NCBI RefSeq assembly: GCF_021655095.1
Contig: NZ_PPXW01000001.1
Span: forward strand, 2,353,354-2,417,353
Length of the DNA stretch: 64,000 bases
From: Clostridium sp. Cult1
GTDB taxonomy: Bacteria > Bacillota > Clostridia > Tissierellales > Tepidimicrobiaceae
Reading direction: 5' to 3'
Program-made: the position numbers and the translations under genes
Shown here: positions 28,090 to 37,613 of the stretch, piece by piece
Position numbering within the stretch: the stretch's first letter is position 1
Layout of the letters: each line of letters starts with the position of its first letter
Notes under the pieces: model-generated
The model's database searches: none
What the model was told of the DNA's origin: nothing
The model's input: the letters and a program-made list of their open reading frames with translations, nothing else

Positions 28090-28220
28090 ATGAATCACCT
28101 TTTTCTAATATAGATATTATACCAATCAAAAGCTAGTGGGACAAGCCATTAATATTTTACCCTAAAAATGGCAATAGTAATCTAAATATATTATAATAAC
28201 AGGGTAAGGAGTAGATTAAG

Positions 28221-28901
28221 ATGGAAAGCAATAAAAGATATCTAAAGATAGGATTGATACTTGTATTAATATTAATATTTATCTATTTAGTAAAGAATTT
28301 AAATATATTTGATAAGGACAGCCTATTGAATATTTTATTATCAGAAAAAGAAAGGGATAGATTTGGACTTATTTTTGCTGTATTTATAGGATTATTAATG
28401 GTGTTTTTTGTTCCTTTATCCTGGTTTTCTCCATTAGCTGCATTCTTCTTTGGATTAAAAGGGTTTATCTATATTATAATCGGGGGACTTATGGCTGCTA
28501 TATTATCTTTTTTTATAGCAAGAATGTTTAAAGAAGATATTATTAAGATTATAAACAAAATATATTATAGAAAAGAGAGAAAGGTAGATTTAGATGAAGT
28601 TTCTACTCGGATTGAAAAATATGGTTTAAGTTATATTTTTTTTATGAGAAGTATGCCTTTTATCCCCTTTGGTATTGCAAACTATGTATCTGGTATTACT
28701 TCTGTTTCCTTAGGAGATTATATTTTGGGCACTTTTTTAGGTTTAGCACCTAGTCAAGCTATAAATTCCTATTTTTTCGTTAAGGCAATAAATATAGGGC
28801 GTAATCCATTACAAGTTTTGGTTGCTGGATTAATTAAAGGAATATATGTAGTATTGATTTTCCTATGGCAAAGAAAAAGTAAATTTAATGTTAAAGAATG
28901 A
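28221..28901 (+). CDS. TVP38/TMEM64 (VTT domain) membrane protein
   Basis: Polytopic membrane protein of 226 residues. Family motifs: FVPLSWFSPLAAFFFGLKGFIYIIIGGLMAAILSFFIARMFKED, and RSMPFIPFGIANYVSGITSVSLGDYILGTFLGLAPSQ. Relatives in the VTT/DedA group are lipid scramblases or transporters, and the F/GxxxG helical hairpins here fit that fold. GGGTAAGGAGTAGATTAAG precedes the ATG. The flagellar flaG gene follows 50 bases downstream but is unrelated in role. Confidence 0.88.
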   Translation: MESNKRYLKIGLILVLILIFIYLVKNLNIFDKDSLLNILLSEKERDRFGLIFAVFIGLLMVFFVPLSWFSPLAAFFFGLKGFIYIIIGGLMAAILSFFIARMFKEDIIKIINKIYYRKERKVDLDEVSTRIEKYGLSYIFFMRSMPFIPFGIANYVSGITSVSLGDYILGTFLGLAPSQAINSYFFVKAINIGRNPLQVLVAGLIKGIYVVLIFLWQRKSKFNVKE

Positions 28902-28951
28902 ATTAAGACTTGTCGATATAGATTGTAGAATATATTAAGGGGGCCATAAGT

Positions 28952-29317
28952 ATGCAAGTTAAAGGGGTTGCTAATACGATAGATTCTATTAATTATAATG
29001 AAGTAAATAGAAATGGTTCCAATGTAAGGAAAGTTGGGACAAAGGATATAGCAGTTGATAGAGTAAGACGGCAAAGAGAAGAAAAACGATATACAGAAGA
29101 AGAATTAATAAAATCTATAGAGTCAGCCAATGAACAATTTGTTGCCTTCGATAGAAGGTTTGAGTTTTCAATCCATGAAAAAACTAAACAGATAATGGTG
29201 AAGATTATAGATGTAACAACGGATGAAATAATTAGAGAAATACCTCCAGAAAAGATACTGGATTTAGTAGCTGCTATATGGGAAATATCTGGGATAATAG
29301 TAGATGAAAGGGTATAG
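28952..29317 (+). CDS. flaG: Flagellar protein FlaG
   Basis: Protein of 121 residues; the first 60 are poorly ordered and basic. The C-terminal 55 are the FlaG domain (EQFVAFDRRFEFSIHEKTKQIMVKIIDVTTDEIIREIPPEKILDLVAAIWEISGIIVDERV). FlaG is associated with filament length control, but its biochemical action is poorly known. It sits directly upstream of fliD, fliS and a flagellar chaperone gene, the usual late-flagellar order. AAGGGGGCCATAAGT precedes the ATG. Confidence 0.92.
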   Translation: MQVKGVANTIDSINYNEVNRNGSNVRKVGTKDIAVDRVRRQREEKRYTEEELIKSIESANEQFVAFDRRFEFSIHEKTKQIMVKIIDVTTDEIIREIPPEKILDLVAAIWEISGIIVDERV

Positions 29318-29328
29318 GTGGTGATACT

Positions 29329-30951
29329 ATGTATAATACTATGAGGATAACAGGACTAGCATCAGGGATAGACACTGAAGAGATGATCCAAAACCTGATG
29401 AAAGCAGAAAGGGTAAAAGTGGATAGAGTAGAACAGGACAGGCAGACTGTATTATGGCGTCAGGAAGCGTATAATAGTCTAAACAAAGATTTTGCCAACT
29501 TTATTTTAAATACTAGAAAGATGTTTGGTCTAACTACAGTTAGTAGAACTGGAAGCTTCCTACCTAATTCATATCAAAACTTAAATTGGATTAAAAAGGC
29601 TACATCATCCAATGAAAGTGTAGCAACAGTATCCAGTACAGGAAAGGCATTAGATGGCACATATAAGGTGAAAGTAACTCAGTTAGCTGAGGGAGTTAGT
29701 TTGGCTAGTGGTGATAAAATTGGTGGTAGCGAGATACTAACAGGGAAAGAAAGTATTTCATTTACTATTAACGGCAAAGTTGTGACTGTTAATAAAACCG
29801 GAGATAAAGATATCACCATGAGTGATGTAGTAAAGGCTATAAACTCAATTGAAGATATAGGAGTTCGAGCTTCTTATGATGCGGGTATCGATAGATTTTT
29901 CTTGCAAACCACAGGAACAGGGAAAGATGTCAAGATAGAAATAACTGCTGATGATGTAGGAGCAGACTTTATTAATGCATTAAAATTAACTGATGGAGAA
30001 AGGGGCAAGAATGGTAGTAGTATAATAGGAGAAGAGTTCTTGGGTAAAGACGCCGAAATTAGTTTTAATGGTGCAGATAATATATCTTCTTCTACCAACC
30101 GCATTACCATCAACGGAATCACTATGGACCTTACCGGTATAGGTGATTTCACCATAAACGTAGCCACAGATGTAGATGCAGTATACGAAAAAATAGAACA
30201 ATTCGTAAATGAATATAATGAACTGGTTGATAAGACTAATAGATTACTAGGAGAAAAGGTTTATAGGGATTATCAGCCTCTAACATCGGAGCAGAAAAAG
30301 GCCATGGAAAAAGAGGATATTGAACTTTGGGAAGAAAAGGCTAAATCAGGTCTTCTTAGAAATGATGATATTATAGGAAGAACTATGCTTAGTGTAAGAC
30401 AAGATCTATATAAGAAGTCTGATGAATTCGATGGTTCTTTTAAACTTATTACCGAAATAGGCATATCTACAGAAAAATACGCAAGAGGTTCTGCAGGTGG
30501 TAAACTGGTAATAGATGAAGAAAAATTAAAAGAAGCTATAGCCAGGGATCCAGATGGGGTAATGGAGTTTTTATTTAAGGAAAATGTACCAGAGAAAAAA
30601 GATGATAATGGTAATATAATTCAAGAAGGTGAAATGGGAGGCATTGTCACCAGAGTATATGATAATCTAATGACTGGTATGGAAGAGATAATTAAGAAAT
30701 CTGGTACAGGAGATAATGCAGATCTATATAGAAATGTTAAATCCAATATTTTATTAGAGTTTGTGACTGAATATAGTAGTATTAGTTTATTAGATAAAGA
30801 TGTATTACAATATAGTAGAAGGATAGACGATTTAAACGATATGCTATTTAGAAAAGAGAATAGTTATTATGCAAAGTTTGCTGCAATGGAAAGGGCCATA
30901 TCTAGGATGAATCAACAGAGTATGTGGCTGATGCAGCAGTTTTCGGGATAA
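29329..30951 (+). CDS. fliD: Flagellar filament capping protein FliD
   Basis: Hook-associated protein 2, which sits at the filament tip and aids flagellin polymerisation. 540 residues. N-terminal FliD_N motif MRITGLASGIDTEEMIQNLMKAERVKVDRVEQDR, then TWRQEAYN-like VLWRQEAYNSLNKDF. The middle domains include SISFTINGKVVTV. The FliD_C region (IEQFVNEYNELVDKTNRLLGE to SMWLMQQFSG) ends in a coiled coil with the typical MNQQSMWLMQQF. GGTGGTGATACT precedes the ATG. It is 11 bases after flaG. Confidence 0.95.
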   Translation: MYNTMRITGLASGIDTEEMIQNLMKAERVKVDRVEQDRQTVLWRQEAYNSLNKDFANFILNTRKMFGLTTVSRTGSFLPNSYQNLNWIKKATSSNESVATVSSTGKALDGTYKVKVTQLAEGVSLASGDKIGGSEILTGKESISFTINGKVVTVNKTGDKDITMSDVVKAINSIEDIGVRASYDAGIDRFFLQTTGTGKDVKIEITADDVGADFINALKLTDGERGKNGSSIIGEEFLGKDAEISFNGADNISSSTNRITINGITMDLTGIGDFTINVATDVDAVYEKIEQFVNEYNELVDKTNRLLGEKVYRDYQPLTSEQKKAMEKEDIELWEEKAKSGLLRNDDIIGRTMLSVRQDLYKKSDEFDGSFKLITEIGISTEKYARGSAGGKLVIDEEKLKEAIARDPDGVMEFLFKENVPEKKDDNGNIIQEGEMGGIVTRVYDNLMTGMEEIIKKSGTGDNADLYRNVKSNILLEFVTEYSSISLLDKDVLQYSRRIDDLNDMLFRKENSYYAKFAAMERAISRMNQQSMWLMQQFSG

Positions 30952-30969
30952 AATGAAAGGATGGGGAAG

Positions 30970-31365
30970 ATGACATATAACGCCTTAAATCAGTATAAAC
31001 AGAATACAGTATTTACTGCTACTCCAGAAGAATTAACTCTTATGTTATATGATGGTGGAATTAAATTTATGAATATAGCTAAATACAATATAGAAAATAA
31101 TCAGGTAGAGAAGGCTCACCAGGCGTTGATTAGAGCACAGGATATTATAATTGAATTAAGTTCATCGCTAAATATGGAATATGAAATATCTAATAATTTT
31201 AAAAGATTATACGACTTTATAGTGAACAATTTAATAGATGCAAATATTAACAAGGAGATTAAACCTATAGAAGAAGCCTTGGAAATATTAACAGAAATGA
31301 GAGACACATGGAAAGAAGCTATGAAGGAAGTCAAAAAGAGGGTTTACCAAAATAGGCAGGTGTAA
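30970..31365 (+). CDS. fliS: Flagellar export chaperone FliS
   Basis: Cytoplasmic chaperone that binds the C-terminus of flagellin and prevents early assembly. About 131 residues, four-helix bundle. Motifs: TYNALNQYKQNTVFTATPEELTLMLYDGGIKFM, then NQVEKAHQALIRAQDIIIELSSSLN and IEEALEILTEMRDTWKEAMKEV. ATG 30970 is preferred because GGGGAAG lies 6 bases upstream; the ATG at 30961 has AAAGG touching it. It follows fliD and overlaps nothing; the next gene starts 3 bases after its stop. Confidence 0.93.
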   Translation: MTYNALNQYKQNTVFTATPEELTLMLYDGGIKFMNIAKYNIENNQVEKAHQALIRAQDIIIELSSSLNMEYEISNNFKRLYDFIVNNLIDANINKEIKPIEEALEILTEMRDTWKEAMKEVKKRVYQNRQV

Positions 31366-31368
31366 TTT

Positions 31369-31839
31369 ATGATAACTGAAAAGATCGATGAACTCATATC
31401 CATAACAAAGGAGAAAAATCGATTATTAAATCAAATGTATAATATTACTAAAGAACAAATAGAAGAAATAGAAAGAGAAGAAATGGATAGTCTAAATAAT
31501 ATAATGGATAAGAAGGATAATCTTATGAAAAAAATCGATGAATTAGACCTGTCCTTTATAACTATTTTTTCTCAGATAAAGAAAGAAGATTCCATTGAAA
31601 GCATAGATGAGTTAAGTATAGAACAATATCCTAATCTAAGACAATTGAAAGAGGCAGTAAAGGAAGTATCTTCAACTCTTATAGCTATTTCATTGTTAGA
31701 TGAGAAAAATACTCAAGCTATGAAGGAAAGGTTTGAAGAAACTAAAATAGAGCTTAGAAAGTTAAAGAAAGGTAAAAAAGCATATAAGGGATACAATCCA
31801 TCCGTAACAGGAAGTATATTGATCGATGAAAAGAAATAG
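31369..31839 (+). CDS. FlgN/FliT-like flagellar chaperone
   Basis: Protein of 156 residues, highly charged and helical throughout (TKEKNRLLNQMYNITKEQIEEIEREEMDSLNNIMDKKDNLMKKIDELD), with the coiled-coil composition of FlgN or FliT, the export chaperones of hook-associated proteins. The C-terminal tail carries KAYKGYNPSVTGSILIDEKK. That tail is typical of clostridial FlgN-family proteins (YGxxxxxxGxFIDxKK). The position after fliS supports the role. The exact client (FliD or FlgKL) is not evident. AGGCAGGTGTAATTT precedes the ATG. Confidence 0.8.
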   Translation: MITEKIDELISITKEKNRLLNQMYNITKEQIEEIEREEMDSLNNIMDKKDNLMKKIDELDLSFITIFSQIKKEDSIESIDELSIEQYPNLRQLKEAVKEVSSTLIAISLLDEKNTQAMKERFEETKIELRKLKKGKKAYKGYNPSVTGSILIDEKK

Positions 31840-31865
31840 GAATAATAACCTATTTCTTTTTTTAT
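31832..31865 (+). terminator. Terminator of the flagellar gene set
   Basis: AGAAATAGG and CCTATTTCT form a stem with loop AATAATAA, followed by a run of eight T. The stop codon of the last gene lies in the left arm. Confidence 0.9.
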
Positions 31866-32303
31866 GAATATAATTGGCAAATTATTATTTGAAAAATAGC
31901 TTTTACTATTATGACAACTCACAATATCTTGTAGATAAGAAATGTAATTGTACAAGAATAATAATAAATATAAAGTAAATAATTTTCTAATAATAAGATA
32001 AAAAGTAGAAAAAAATAGAATAAAAAACTTATTCATATTTTATCAAGAGATTAGTCCACAGGGAAAGTTTGTAAAAAACAGTTACCCACAAAACAATCCA
32101 CATTATCCACAACCAGACTATAGTTTTGTCCACAGTGTATCAACAATAAATTGTTTAATATTTAATAAATAATTATTCAATATTGATGAATAAACTTTTA
32201 ATATAGAATAAATCTATTTTTATGTTTACATATATATGTTATCTGGGTATATTATAATAATAAAGGATATAAGCATTCGCTTATATGAAAGGAGCTGGGG
32301 TTT
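31866..32303. other. Long intergenic region with DnaA-box cluster upstream of hpf
   Basis: About 440 bases without a gene. The first 170 bases are AT-rich with nothing recognised. Bases 32052-32134 hold a cluster of DnaA-box-like 9-mers (listed separately). The last 80 bases carry the hpf promoter area: TATATTATAAT near 32248-32258 and an 8-bp hairpin ATATAAGC-ATTC-GCTTATAT at 32267-32286, directly before the ribosome binding site AAAGGAGCTGGGG. The hairpin may regulate hpf translation. Confidence 0.5.
32052..32134 (+). other. DnaA-box cluster 1
   Basis: Five 9-mers related to TTATCCACA, all in the same orientation: TAGTCCACA (32052), TTACCCACA (32082), CAATCCACA (32094), TTATCCACA (32103, exact) and TTGTCCACA (32126). 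Three of the five differ from consensus by no more than one base. No dnaA or dnaN gene is nearby, so this is more likely a DnaA-titration or regulatory cluster than an origin. Confidence 0.6.
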
Positions 32304-32834
32304 ATGAAACTAAATTTTGTTGGAAAAAACATGGAGGTTACAGAAGCGTTAAAGGATGTAACGGATAAGAAATTAGGGAAATTAGACAAGTATTTTCAAA
32401 AGGATGCAGAAGGTAATGTTACTTATAGCGTAGAAAGAAATAGAAAGATTATAGAAGTTACCATAAACCTACCTGGAACCATACTTAGGGCAGAAGAATC
32501 AAGTGATGATATGTATGCTTCTATCGACAAAGCTGTAGATGTATTAGAGCGTCAAATAAGAAAATATAAAACTAAACTTCAAAGACGTTACAATAATGGA
32601 GAGACCATAAGATTTGAAAATATTACACCTTTAAATGAAGAAGAAGGGGATAGGCCAAGAGTTGTTAGGACAAAGAGATTTGATATGAAACCAATGAATG
32701 TAGAGGAAGCAATATTACAGATGGAATTACTTAGACATAACTTTTTCGTATTTATGAATGCAGAGTCTGACGATTTGAATGTATTATATAAAAGAAAAGA
32801 TGGAAACTATGGGTTGATTGAACCAGAGTTTTAA
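32304..32834 (+). CDS. hpf: Ribosome hibernation promoting factor, long form
   Basis: Binds 30S subunits and dimerises 70S ribosomes into inactive 100S particles in slow growth. At 176 residues it is the long form: N-terminal RaiA/YfiA domain (KLNFVGKNMEVTEALKDVTDKKLGKLDKYF to VLERQIRKYKTKLQRR) and C-terminal dimerisation domain (VRTKRFDMKPMNVEEAILQMELLRHNFFVFMNAESDDLNVLYKRKDGNYGLIEPEF). It lies immediately before DUF5317 and secA, a frequent clostridial order. A hairpin before the ribosome binding site may tune translation. Confidence 0.96.
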   Translation: MKLNFVGKNMEVTEALKDVTDKKLGKLDKYFQKDAEGNVTYSVERNRKIIEVTINLPGTILRAEESSDDMYASIDKAVDVLERQIRKYKTKLQRRYNNGETIRFENITPLNEEEGDRPRVVRTKRFDMKPMNVEEAILQMELLRHNFFVFMNAESDDLNVLYKRKDGNYGLIEPEF

Positions 32835-32854
32835 TAGTATAATTGAGATAGATT

Positions 32855-32893
32855 TAAAATTGCAGGATAATATATCCTGCAATTTTATTTTAA
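32855..32893 (+). terminator. Terminator after hpf
   Basis: TAAAATTGCAGGATA and its exact complement form a 15-bp stem with a 3-base loop, followed by a T-rich tail. Confidence 0.9.
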
Positions 32894-32916
32894 TGGGATG
32901 AAAGGGTGATAATTGT

Positions 32917-33435
32917 ATGTTTATAGAAGCAATACTAATTTCTATAATCCTTGGATTGATTAGAGGTGGTAAGCTTAGAAGATTTAAATCCATAAATCAT
33001 AAAACCATGTGGATATTCATTTTAGGAATCTTAATCCAATACATATTGGCTTTTTTATCTGAAGTGAATGATATAGATAATCTAAATAGAATTTTGATAT
33101 ATAATAAGCAAATACAGATTGTTTCCTATGTCTTAATTTTAGTAGGCATAGTTTCAAACTTAAAGTTTAGATCTCTTTGGGCAATATTATTAGGTTATAT
33201 ATTGAATTTCATAGTATTAGTTACAAATAATTGGCAAATACCAAATCTTGTAAGTAACTCCATTGTGGACCAGATTAAATTGCCAGTTCTAGCTGATACA
33301 ATTTTATTTTCTGAGCCATATCCATTACCTAAAGTCATTAGTATAGGGGATTTAATTATAAGTTTTGGAATATTTGCCTTAATTCAAGAAATAATGTTAA
33401 CGGAAGACAATTTTATGAGCGGATATAGACTTTAG
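32917..33435 (+). CDS. DUF5317-like membrane protein
   Basis: Membrane protein of 172 residues and about five helices: FIEAILISIILGLIRGGKLRRF at the start, WIFILGILIQYILAFL, VSYVLILVGIVSNL, WAILLGYILNFIVLVTN and a final ISIGDLIISFGIFALIQEIML. The RGGKLRRF loop after helix 1 and the SIGDLIISFGIF segment are what I associate with the DUF5317 family. Function unknown. GATGAAAGGGTGATAATTGT precedes the ATG. It lies between hpf and secA. Confidence 0.75.
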   Translation: MFIEAILISIILGLIRGGKLRRFKSINHKTMWIFILGILIQYILAFLSEVNDIDNLNRILIYNKQIQIVSYVLILVGIVSNLKFRSLWAILLGYILNFIVLVTNNWQIPNLVSNSIVDQIKLPVLADTILFSEPYPLPKVISIGDLIISFGIFALIQEIMLTEDNFMSGYRL

Positions 33436-33530
33436 ATAGATTGCAACCAAACTTTTTACCTTGTTTGGAATATTAATAAATGATAAAATATATTGATGTA
33501 GATTAGTCAATATTGAAAGGCGGTAAAAGT

Positions 33531-36254
33531 ATGAAAAGCTTTTTAAATAAAATTTTTGGTTCCTATAGTGATAGAGAATTAAAGCGTATAGAACCATTAG
33601 TAGATAAGATTGAAGCTTTAGACAATGATATGCAAAGGTTGTCAGATGAAGAGCTTCATAATAAAACCATTGAGTTTAAAGAAAGGATAAACAAAGGAGA
33701 AACTTTAGACGATATTTTGCCAGAAGCTTATGCAGTAGTTAGGGAAGCTTCCCATAGAGTACTAGGCATGAAACATTTTAGAGTACAATTGATGGGTGGT
33801 ATAATTCTTCATCAGGGAAGGATTGCAGAGATGAAGACAGGGGAAGGTAAAACCTTGGTAGCTACTTTACCAGCATATTTAAATGGGCTTACAGGAAAAG
33901 GGGTTCATATAGTAACTGTTAACGACTATTTAGCAAAAAGAGATAGACAGTGGATGGGAAAAGTATATGAATTTTTAGGCTTAACTGTAGGTTGTATTGT
34001 TCATGGCATGAATAATACTGAAAGGAAAGCTGCTTATAACTGTGATATTACCTATGGAACTAATAATGAATTTGGATTCGACTATTTAAGGGATAATATG
34101 GTTATCTATAAGGAGGAGATGGTACAAAGGAAATTGTACTATTCTATAGTAGACGAGGTAGATAGTATTTTAATCGATGAGGCCAGGACACCATTGATAA
34201 TCTCTGGACAAGGCGAACAATCTACTAAATTATATCAAGCAGCTGATGCCTTTGTCATGACTTTGACTGGTAGAATCATAGATCCTAAAGAAGAAAGAAA
34301 AGATCCCTTTGATAGGGAGATAAAAGAGGAAACAGTAGATTTTCTAATAGATGAAAAAGCTAGAACCTGTACCTTAACTGAAAAGGGAACATTAAAGGCG
34401 GAAAGTTATTTTGGGTTAGAAAATTTGGCAGATCCAAATAATATGGAAATAGCTCACCATATAAACCAAGCATTGAAAGCAAGAAATATTATGAAAAGGG
34501 ATATAGATTATGTGGTGAAAGATGGAGAAGTCTTAATAGTAGATGAGTTTACTGGAAGGCTTATGTATGGTAGAAGATATAGTGAAGGTTTACACCAAGC
34601 CATAGAAGCTAAGGAAAAATTGAATGTAAAATCTGAATCTAAGACTTTAGCTACTATTACATTCCAAAACTATTTTAGAATGTATGAAAAATTAGCAGGT
34701 ATGACAGGAACTGCTAAAACAGAGGAAGCAGAATTCAGAGAAATATATGGTATGGACGTAGTAGAAATTCCAACCAATGAACCAGTAATACGTCAGGATT
34801 TTCCTGATGTAGTATATAAAAGTGAGGAAGCAAAATTTAAAGCTATAGTAGAAGAGATTAAAGAAAAACACAGTTTAGGGCAGCCTATTTTAGTTGGTAC
34901 CATTTCCATTGAAAAATCTGAGATATTGAGTAAGATGTTAAAAAAAGAAGGAATACCCCACGAAGTATTAAATGCTAAACATCATGAAAGAGAAGCGGAA
35001 ATAGTAGCCCAAGCAGGAAGATTTGGAGCCATAACTATAGCAACTAATATGGCAGGAAGAGGAACAGATATTGTACTAGGTGGAAACCCAGAGTATTTAG
35101 CAAAATTAGAATTGAAAAAAAGAGGATATTCTGATGAAGTCATCTCTAGAGTAGATAGTTTTGTAGAAATATCTGATGAAGAAACTATAAAGGCTAGAGA
35201 GGAATATAGGCAGCTCTATGATAAGCATAAGGAAAATACTGAGAAAGAGGCTGAGAAAGTAATAAAGGCTGGTGGTCTCCATATTATCGGTACAGAAAGG
35301 CATGAATCTAGAAGAATAGATAATCAGCTCCGTGGCCGCTCTGGGAGACAAGGAGACCCAGGATCATCTAGATTTTATATATCTTTAGAAGACGATTTGA
35401 TGAGACTGTTTGGTGGAGAAAGAATGAAGGATATGGTAGACGGGTTAAATATGCCCGATGATGAACCATTGGAGCATAAGATATTGACCAAATCCATAGA
35501 GAATGCCCAAAGAAAAGTAGAAAGCAATAACTTTGCCATAAGAAAGCATGTGTTGCAATATGATGATGTTATGAATAAACAAAGAGAGGTTATCTATGGT
35601 GAAAGAAGAAAGGTATTAGAAGGAGAAAATCTAAGGGACCATATTTTAGGAATGGTAAGAAATATAATAGAAGAGGCAGTAGAAATCTACACCAGTCAAA
35701 GTAAATATCCTGAAGAATGGGATATGAATGGATTAGAAAACCATTTGGAAAATGTATTTTTGCCTAAAGGTGGTTTGAAGATTGAGGATATAGAATCCTT
35801 AGATAAGGAAAAACTAATAGAAATATTATATAATATTGGCGAAGACAGGTATAAAGAAAAAGAAGAAGAAATTGGGGAAGAATTATTTAGAGAAATAGAA
35901 AGGGTTATATTATTACAGGTTGTAGATAGTAAATGGATGGATCATATAGATGCTATGGATCAGCTAAGACAAGGAATTGGGCTTAGGGCTTATGGACAAG
36001 AAGATCCAGTTAGAGCATATCAAAACGAAGGGTTTGACATGTTTGAAGAGATGAACCACAATATACAAGAAGATACAGTAAGATATCTATACCATGTTGA
36101 ATCACCTGAAAAAATGGAAAGAAAAAGAGTAGCAGAACCATTAAATACTGGAAATAAAGTTCAACAACCTGTTGTTAAGAAGAAAAAAATAGGAAGAAAC
36201 GATCCTTGTCCTTGTGGAAGTGGGAAAAAATATAAGAAATGCTGTGGAGCTTAA
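33531..36254 (+). CDS. secA: Preprotein translocase ATPase SecA
   Basis: Motor ATPase that drives secretory proteins through SecYEG at the membrane. About 907 residues. DEAD-type nucleotide domain 1 with Walker [19 protein letters not shown] (about residues 102-119) and [18 protein letters not shown]; preprotein cross-linking domain; second nucleotide domain with [17 protein letters not shown] and [23 protein letters not shown]; helical scaffold [14 protein letters not shown]; and C-terminal zinc motif [19 protein letters not shown] 33531 follows AAAGGCGGTAAAAGT; a TTG at 33513 is in frame but less likely. A MITE-like element begins immediately after the stop. Confidence 0.98.
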   Translation: MKSFLNKIFGSYSDRELKRIEPLVDKIEALDNDMQRLSDEELHNKTIEFKERINKGETLDDILPEAYAVVREASHRVLGMKHFRVQLMGGIILHQGRIAEMKTGEGKTLVATLPAYLNGLTGKGVHIVTVNDYLAKRDRQWMGKVYEFLGLTVGCIVHGMNNTERKAAYNCDITYGTNNEFGFDYLRDNMVIYKEEMVQRKLYYSIVDEVDSILIDEARTPLIISGQGEQSTKLYQAADAFVMTLTGRIIDPKEERKDPFDREIKEETVDFLIDEKARTCTLTEKGTLKAESYFGLENLADPNNMEIAHHINQALKARNIMKRDIDYVVKDGEVLIVDEFTGRLMYGRRYSEGLHQAIEAKEKLNVKSESKTLATITFQNYFRMYEKLAGMTGTAKTEEAEFREIYGMDVVEIPTNEPVIRQDFPDVVYKSEEAKFKAIVEEIKEKHSLGQPILVGTISIEKSEILSKMLKKEGIPHEVLNAKHHEREAEIVAQAGRFGAITIATNMAGRGTDIVLGGNPEYLAKLELKKRGYSDEVISRVDSFVEISDEETIKAREEYRQLYDKHKENTEKEAEKVIKAGGLHIIGTERHESRRIDNQLRGRSGRQGDPGSSRFYISLEDDLMRLFGGERMKDMVDGLNMPDDEPLEHKILTKSIENAQRKVESNNFAIRKHVLQYDDVMNKQREVIYGERRKVLEGENLRDHILGMVRNIIEEAVEIYTSQSKYPEEWDMNGLENHLENVFLPKGGLKIEDIESLDKEKLIEILYNIGEDRYKEKEEEIGEELFREIERVILLQVVDSKWMDHIDAMDQLRQGIGLRAYGQEDPVRAYQNEGFDMFEEMNHNIQEDTVRYLYHVESPEKMERKRVAEPLNTGNKVQQPVVKKKKIGRNDPCPCGSGKKYKKCCGA

Positions 36255-36372
36255 TTAATTCACAATGTAAGATGAATAATACGCAATTGTTAGGGGAACT
36301 TTGTTGGGCATAAAACCTTAAAGAATCACCCTAATAATTGTGGATTGTCAAAATTTTTGAGATGTGAATTAA
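36255..36372. repeat. MITE-like inverted-repeat element between secA and prfB
   Basis: Perfect 10-bp terminal inverted repeats TTAATTCACA (36255-36264) and TGTGAATTAA (36363-36372) bound a 118-base non-coding segment with inner imperfect complementarity (CAATTGTTAGGGG near the left, CCCTAATAATTG near the right). It resembles the element ends seen near 44320 and 44520. Confidence 0.6.
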
Positions 36373-36390
36373 AATATGAAAGGAGCAAAT

Positions 36391-37495
36391 ATGGAGGGAA
36401 TATATTTATATAAGGAAAGAGTAGAAACAATTAAGCAGATGATAGAAGAATTAGGTGTTTCACTTTGACATTGAAGGCTTAAAAGAGGAGATTGAAAAAC
36501 TAGAAAAAAAATCTTTTGCAGAGGATTTTTGGCAGGATTCAGAGAATGCTCAGAAAATAATGCAAAAGATAAGTAATTTAAAAGGCCAAGTTAGTGAATA
36601 CGAAGATTTGTTGAATAAGATTGAGGACTTAGAAATCTTAATAGAACTATCTCTTGAAGAAGAAGACTATCAAGTATATAAGGAAATAAAGGAGAATTTT
36701 GAGAAGGTCTCCCATGATGCAGAGAAATTTAAACTTTCTACTTTATTAAATGGAGAATATGATAAAAATAATGCTATCCTTTCTATCCATTCTGGAGCAG
36801 GTGGGTTAGAGGCTCAGGATTGGGCTGAAATGCTATTAAGGATGTATAAAAGATGGGCTGAACAAAAAGGTTTCCAAGCAGAAATACTTGATATACTTTC
36901 AGATACTGAGGGTGGAATTAAATCTGTAACTATGCTTATAAAAGGATTTAATGCTTATGGTTATTTGAAATCAGAAAAGGGAGTTCATAGATTGGTGCGA
37001 ATATCACCCTTTGATTCTTCTAATAGAAGGCATACCTCTTTTGCAAGTATAGACATCTATCCTGAATTAGATGATGATATAGATATAGAAATAAATGAAT
37101 CAGATTTAAAAATTGACACCTATAGAGCGAGTGGAGCTGGCGGTCAACATGTTAATACAACGGATTCAGCCGTTAGGATAACCCATATACCTACTGGGAT
37201 TACAGTTCAGTGTCAAAATGAAAGGTCTCAGCACAGCAATAGATTAACTGCTATGAAGATGTTAAAAGCCAAGCTTATACAATTGAAAGAAGAGGAGCAA
37301 AAGGAAAAAATAGAAGATCTACAAGGGAAATATACCCAAATAGCTTGGGGTTCACAGATTCGATCTTATATATTCCATCCCTACAGTCTAGTAAAGGACC
37401 ATAGAACAGAGGTAGAAATGGGAGATATAGATAGGGTTATAGATGGAGATATTGATATTTTTATAAATGAATATCTAAAACAAAAGGCCTTCTAA
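36391..37495 (+). CDS. prfB: Peptide chain release factor 2, with programmed +1 frameshift
   Basis: Class I release factor recognising UGA and UAA. ATG 36391 (GAAAGGAGCAAAT upstream) gives 25 codons ending GVSL, then in-frame TGA at 36466-36468 in CTT-TGA-C. A +1 slip continues as DIEGLKEEIEKLEKK, giving about 367 residues. Release motifs: tripeptide anticodon SPF in VRISPFDSSN and GGQ in GAGGQHVNTTDSAVR (about residue 250). The in-frame UGA autoregulates synthesis, as known for prfB. The Shine-Dalgarno-like AGGTG before the slip site is one base farther away than in the classic arrangement. Confidence 0.97.
36453..36469 (+). promoter_or_regulatory. prfB +1 frameshift site
   Basis: AGGTG (36453-36457), five bases, then CTTTGAC (36463-36469). 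The slippery CUU and the poorly terminating UGA-C context match the known prfB recoding site. Confidence 0.9.
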
Positions 37496-37613
37496 ATTAG
37501 GAAGGCTATTTTTTTTAAGAAATAGGTAGGAATTTTAATTTTTATGTTGAATAGTATAATATGGATTAGTAAATATTTTTACAGTAAACCAATAAATAAG
37601 AAAGGAGAAAAAG

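Noticed and set aside
32052..32134. Chromosome origin (oriC) at the DnaA-box cluster
   Set aside because: No dnaA, dnaN, rpmH or other origin-linked genes, and a single exact box; a DnaA regulatory cluster is more likely.
36391..36468. Short separate gene upstream of a truncated prfB
   Set aside because: The CTT-TGA-C context and continuation in the +1 frame are the known programmed frameshift of prfB.
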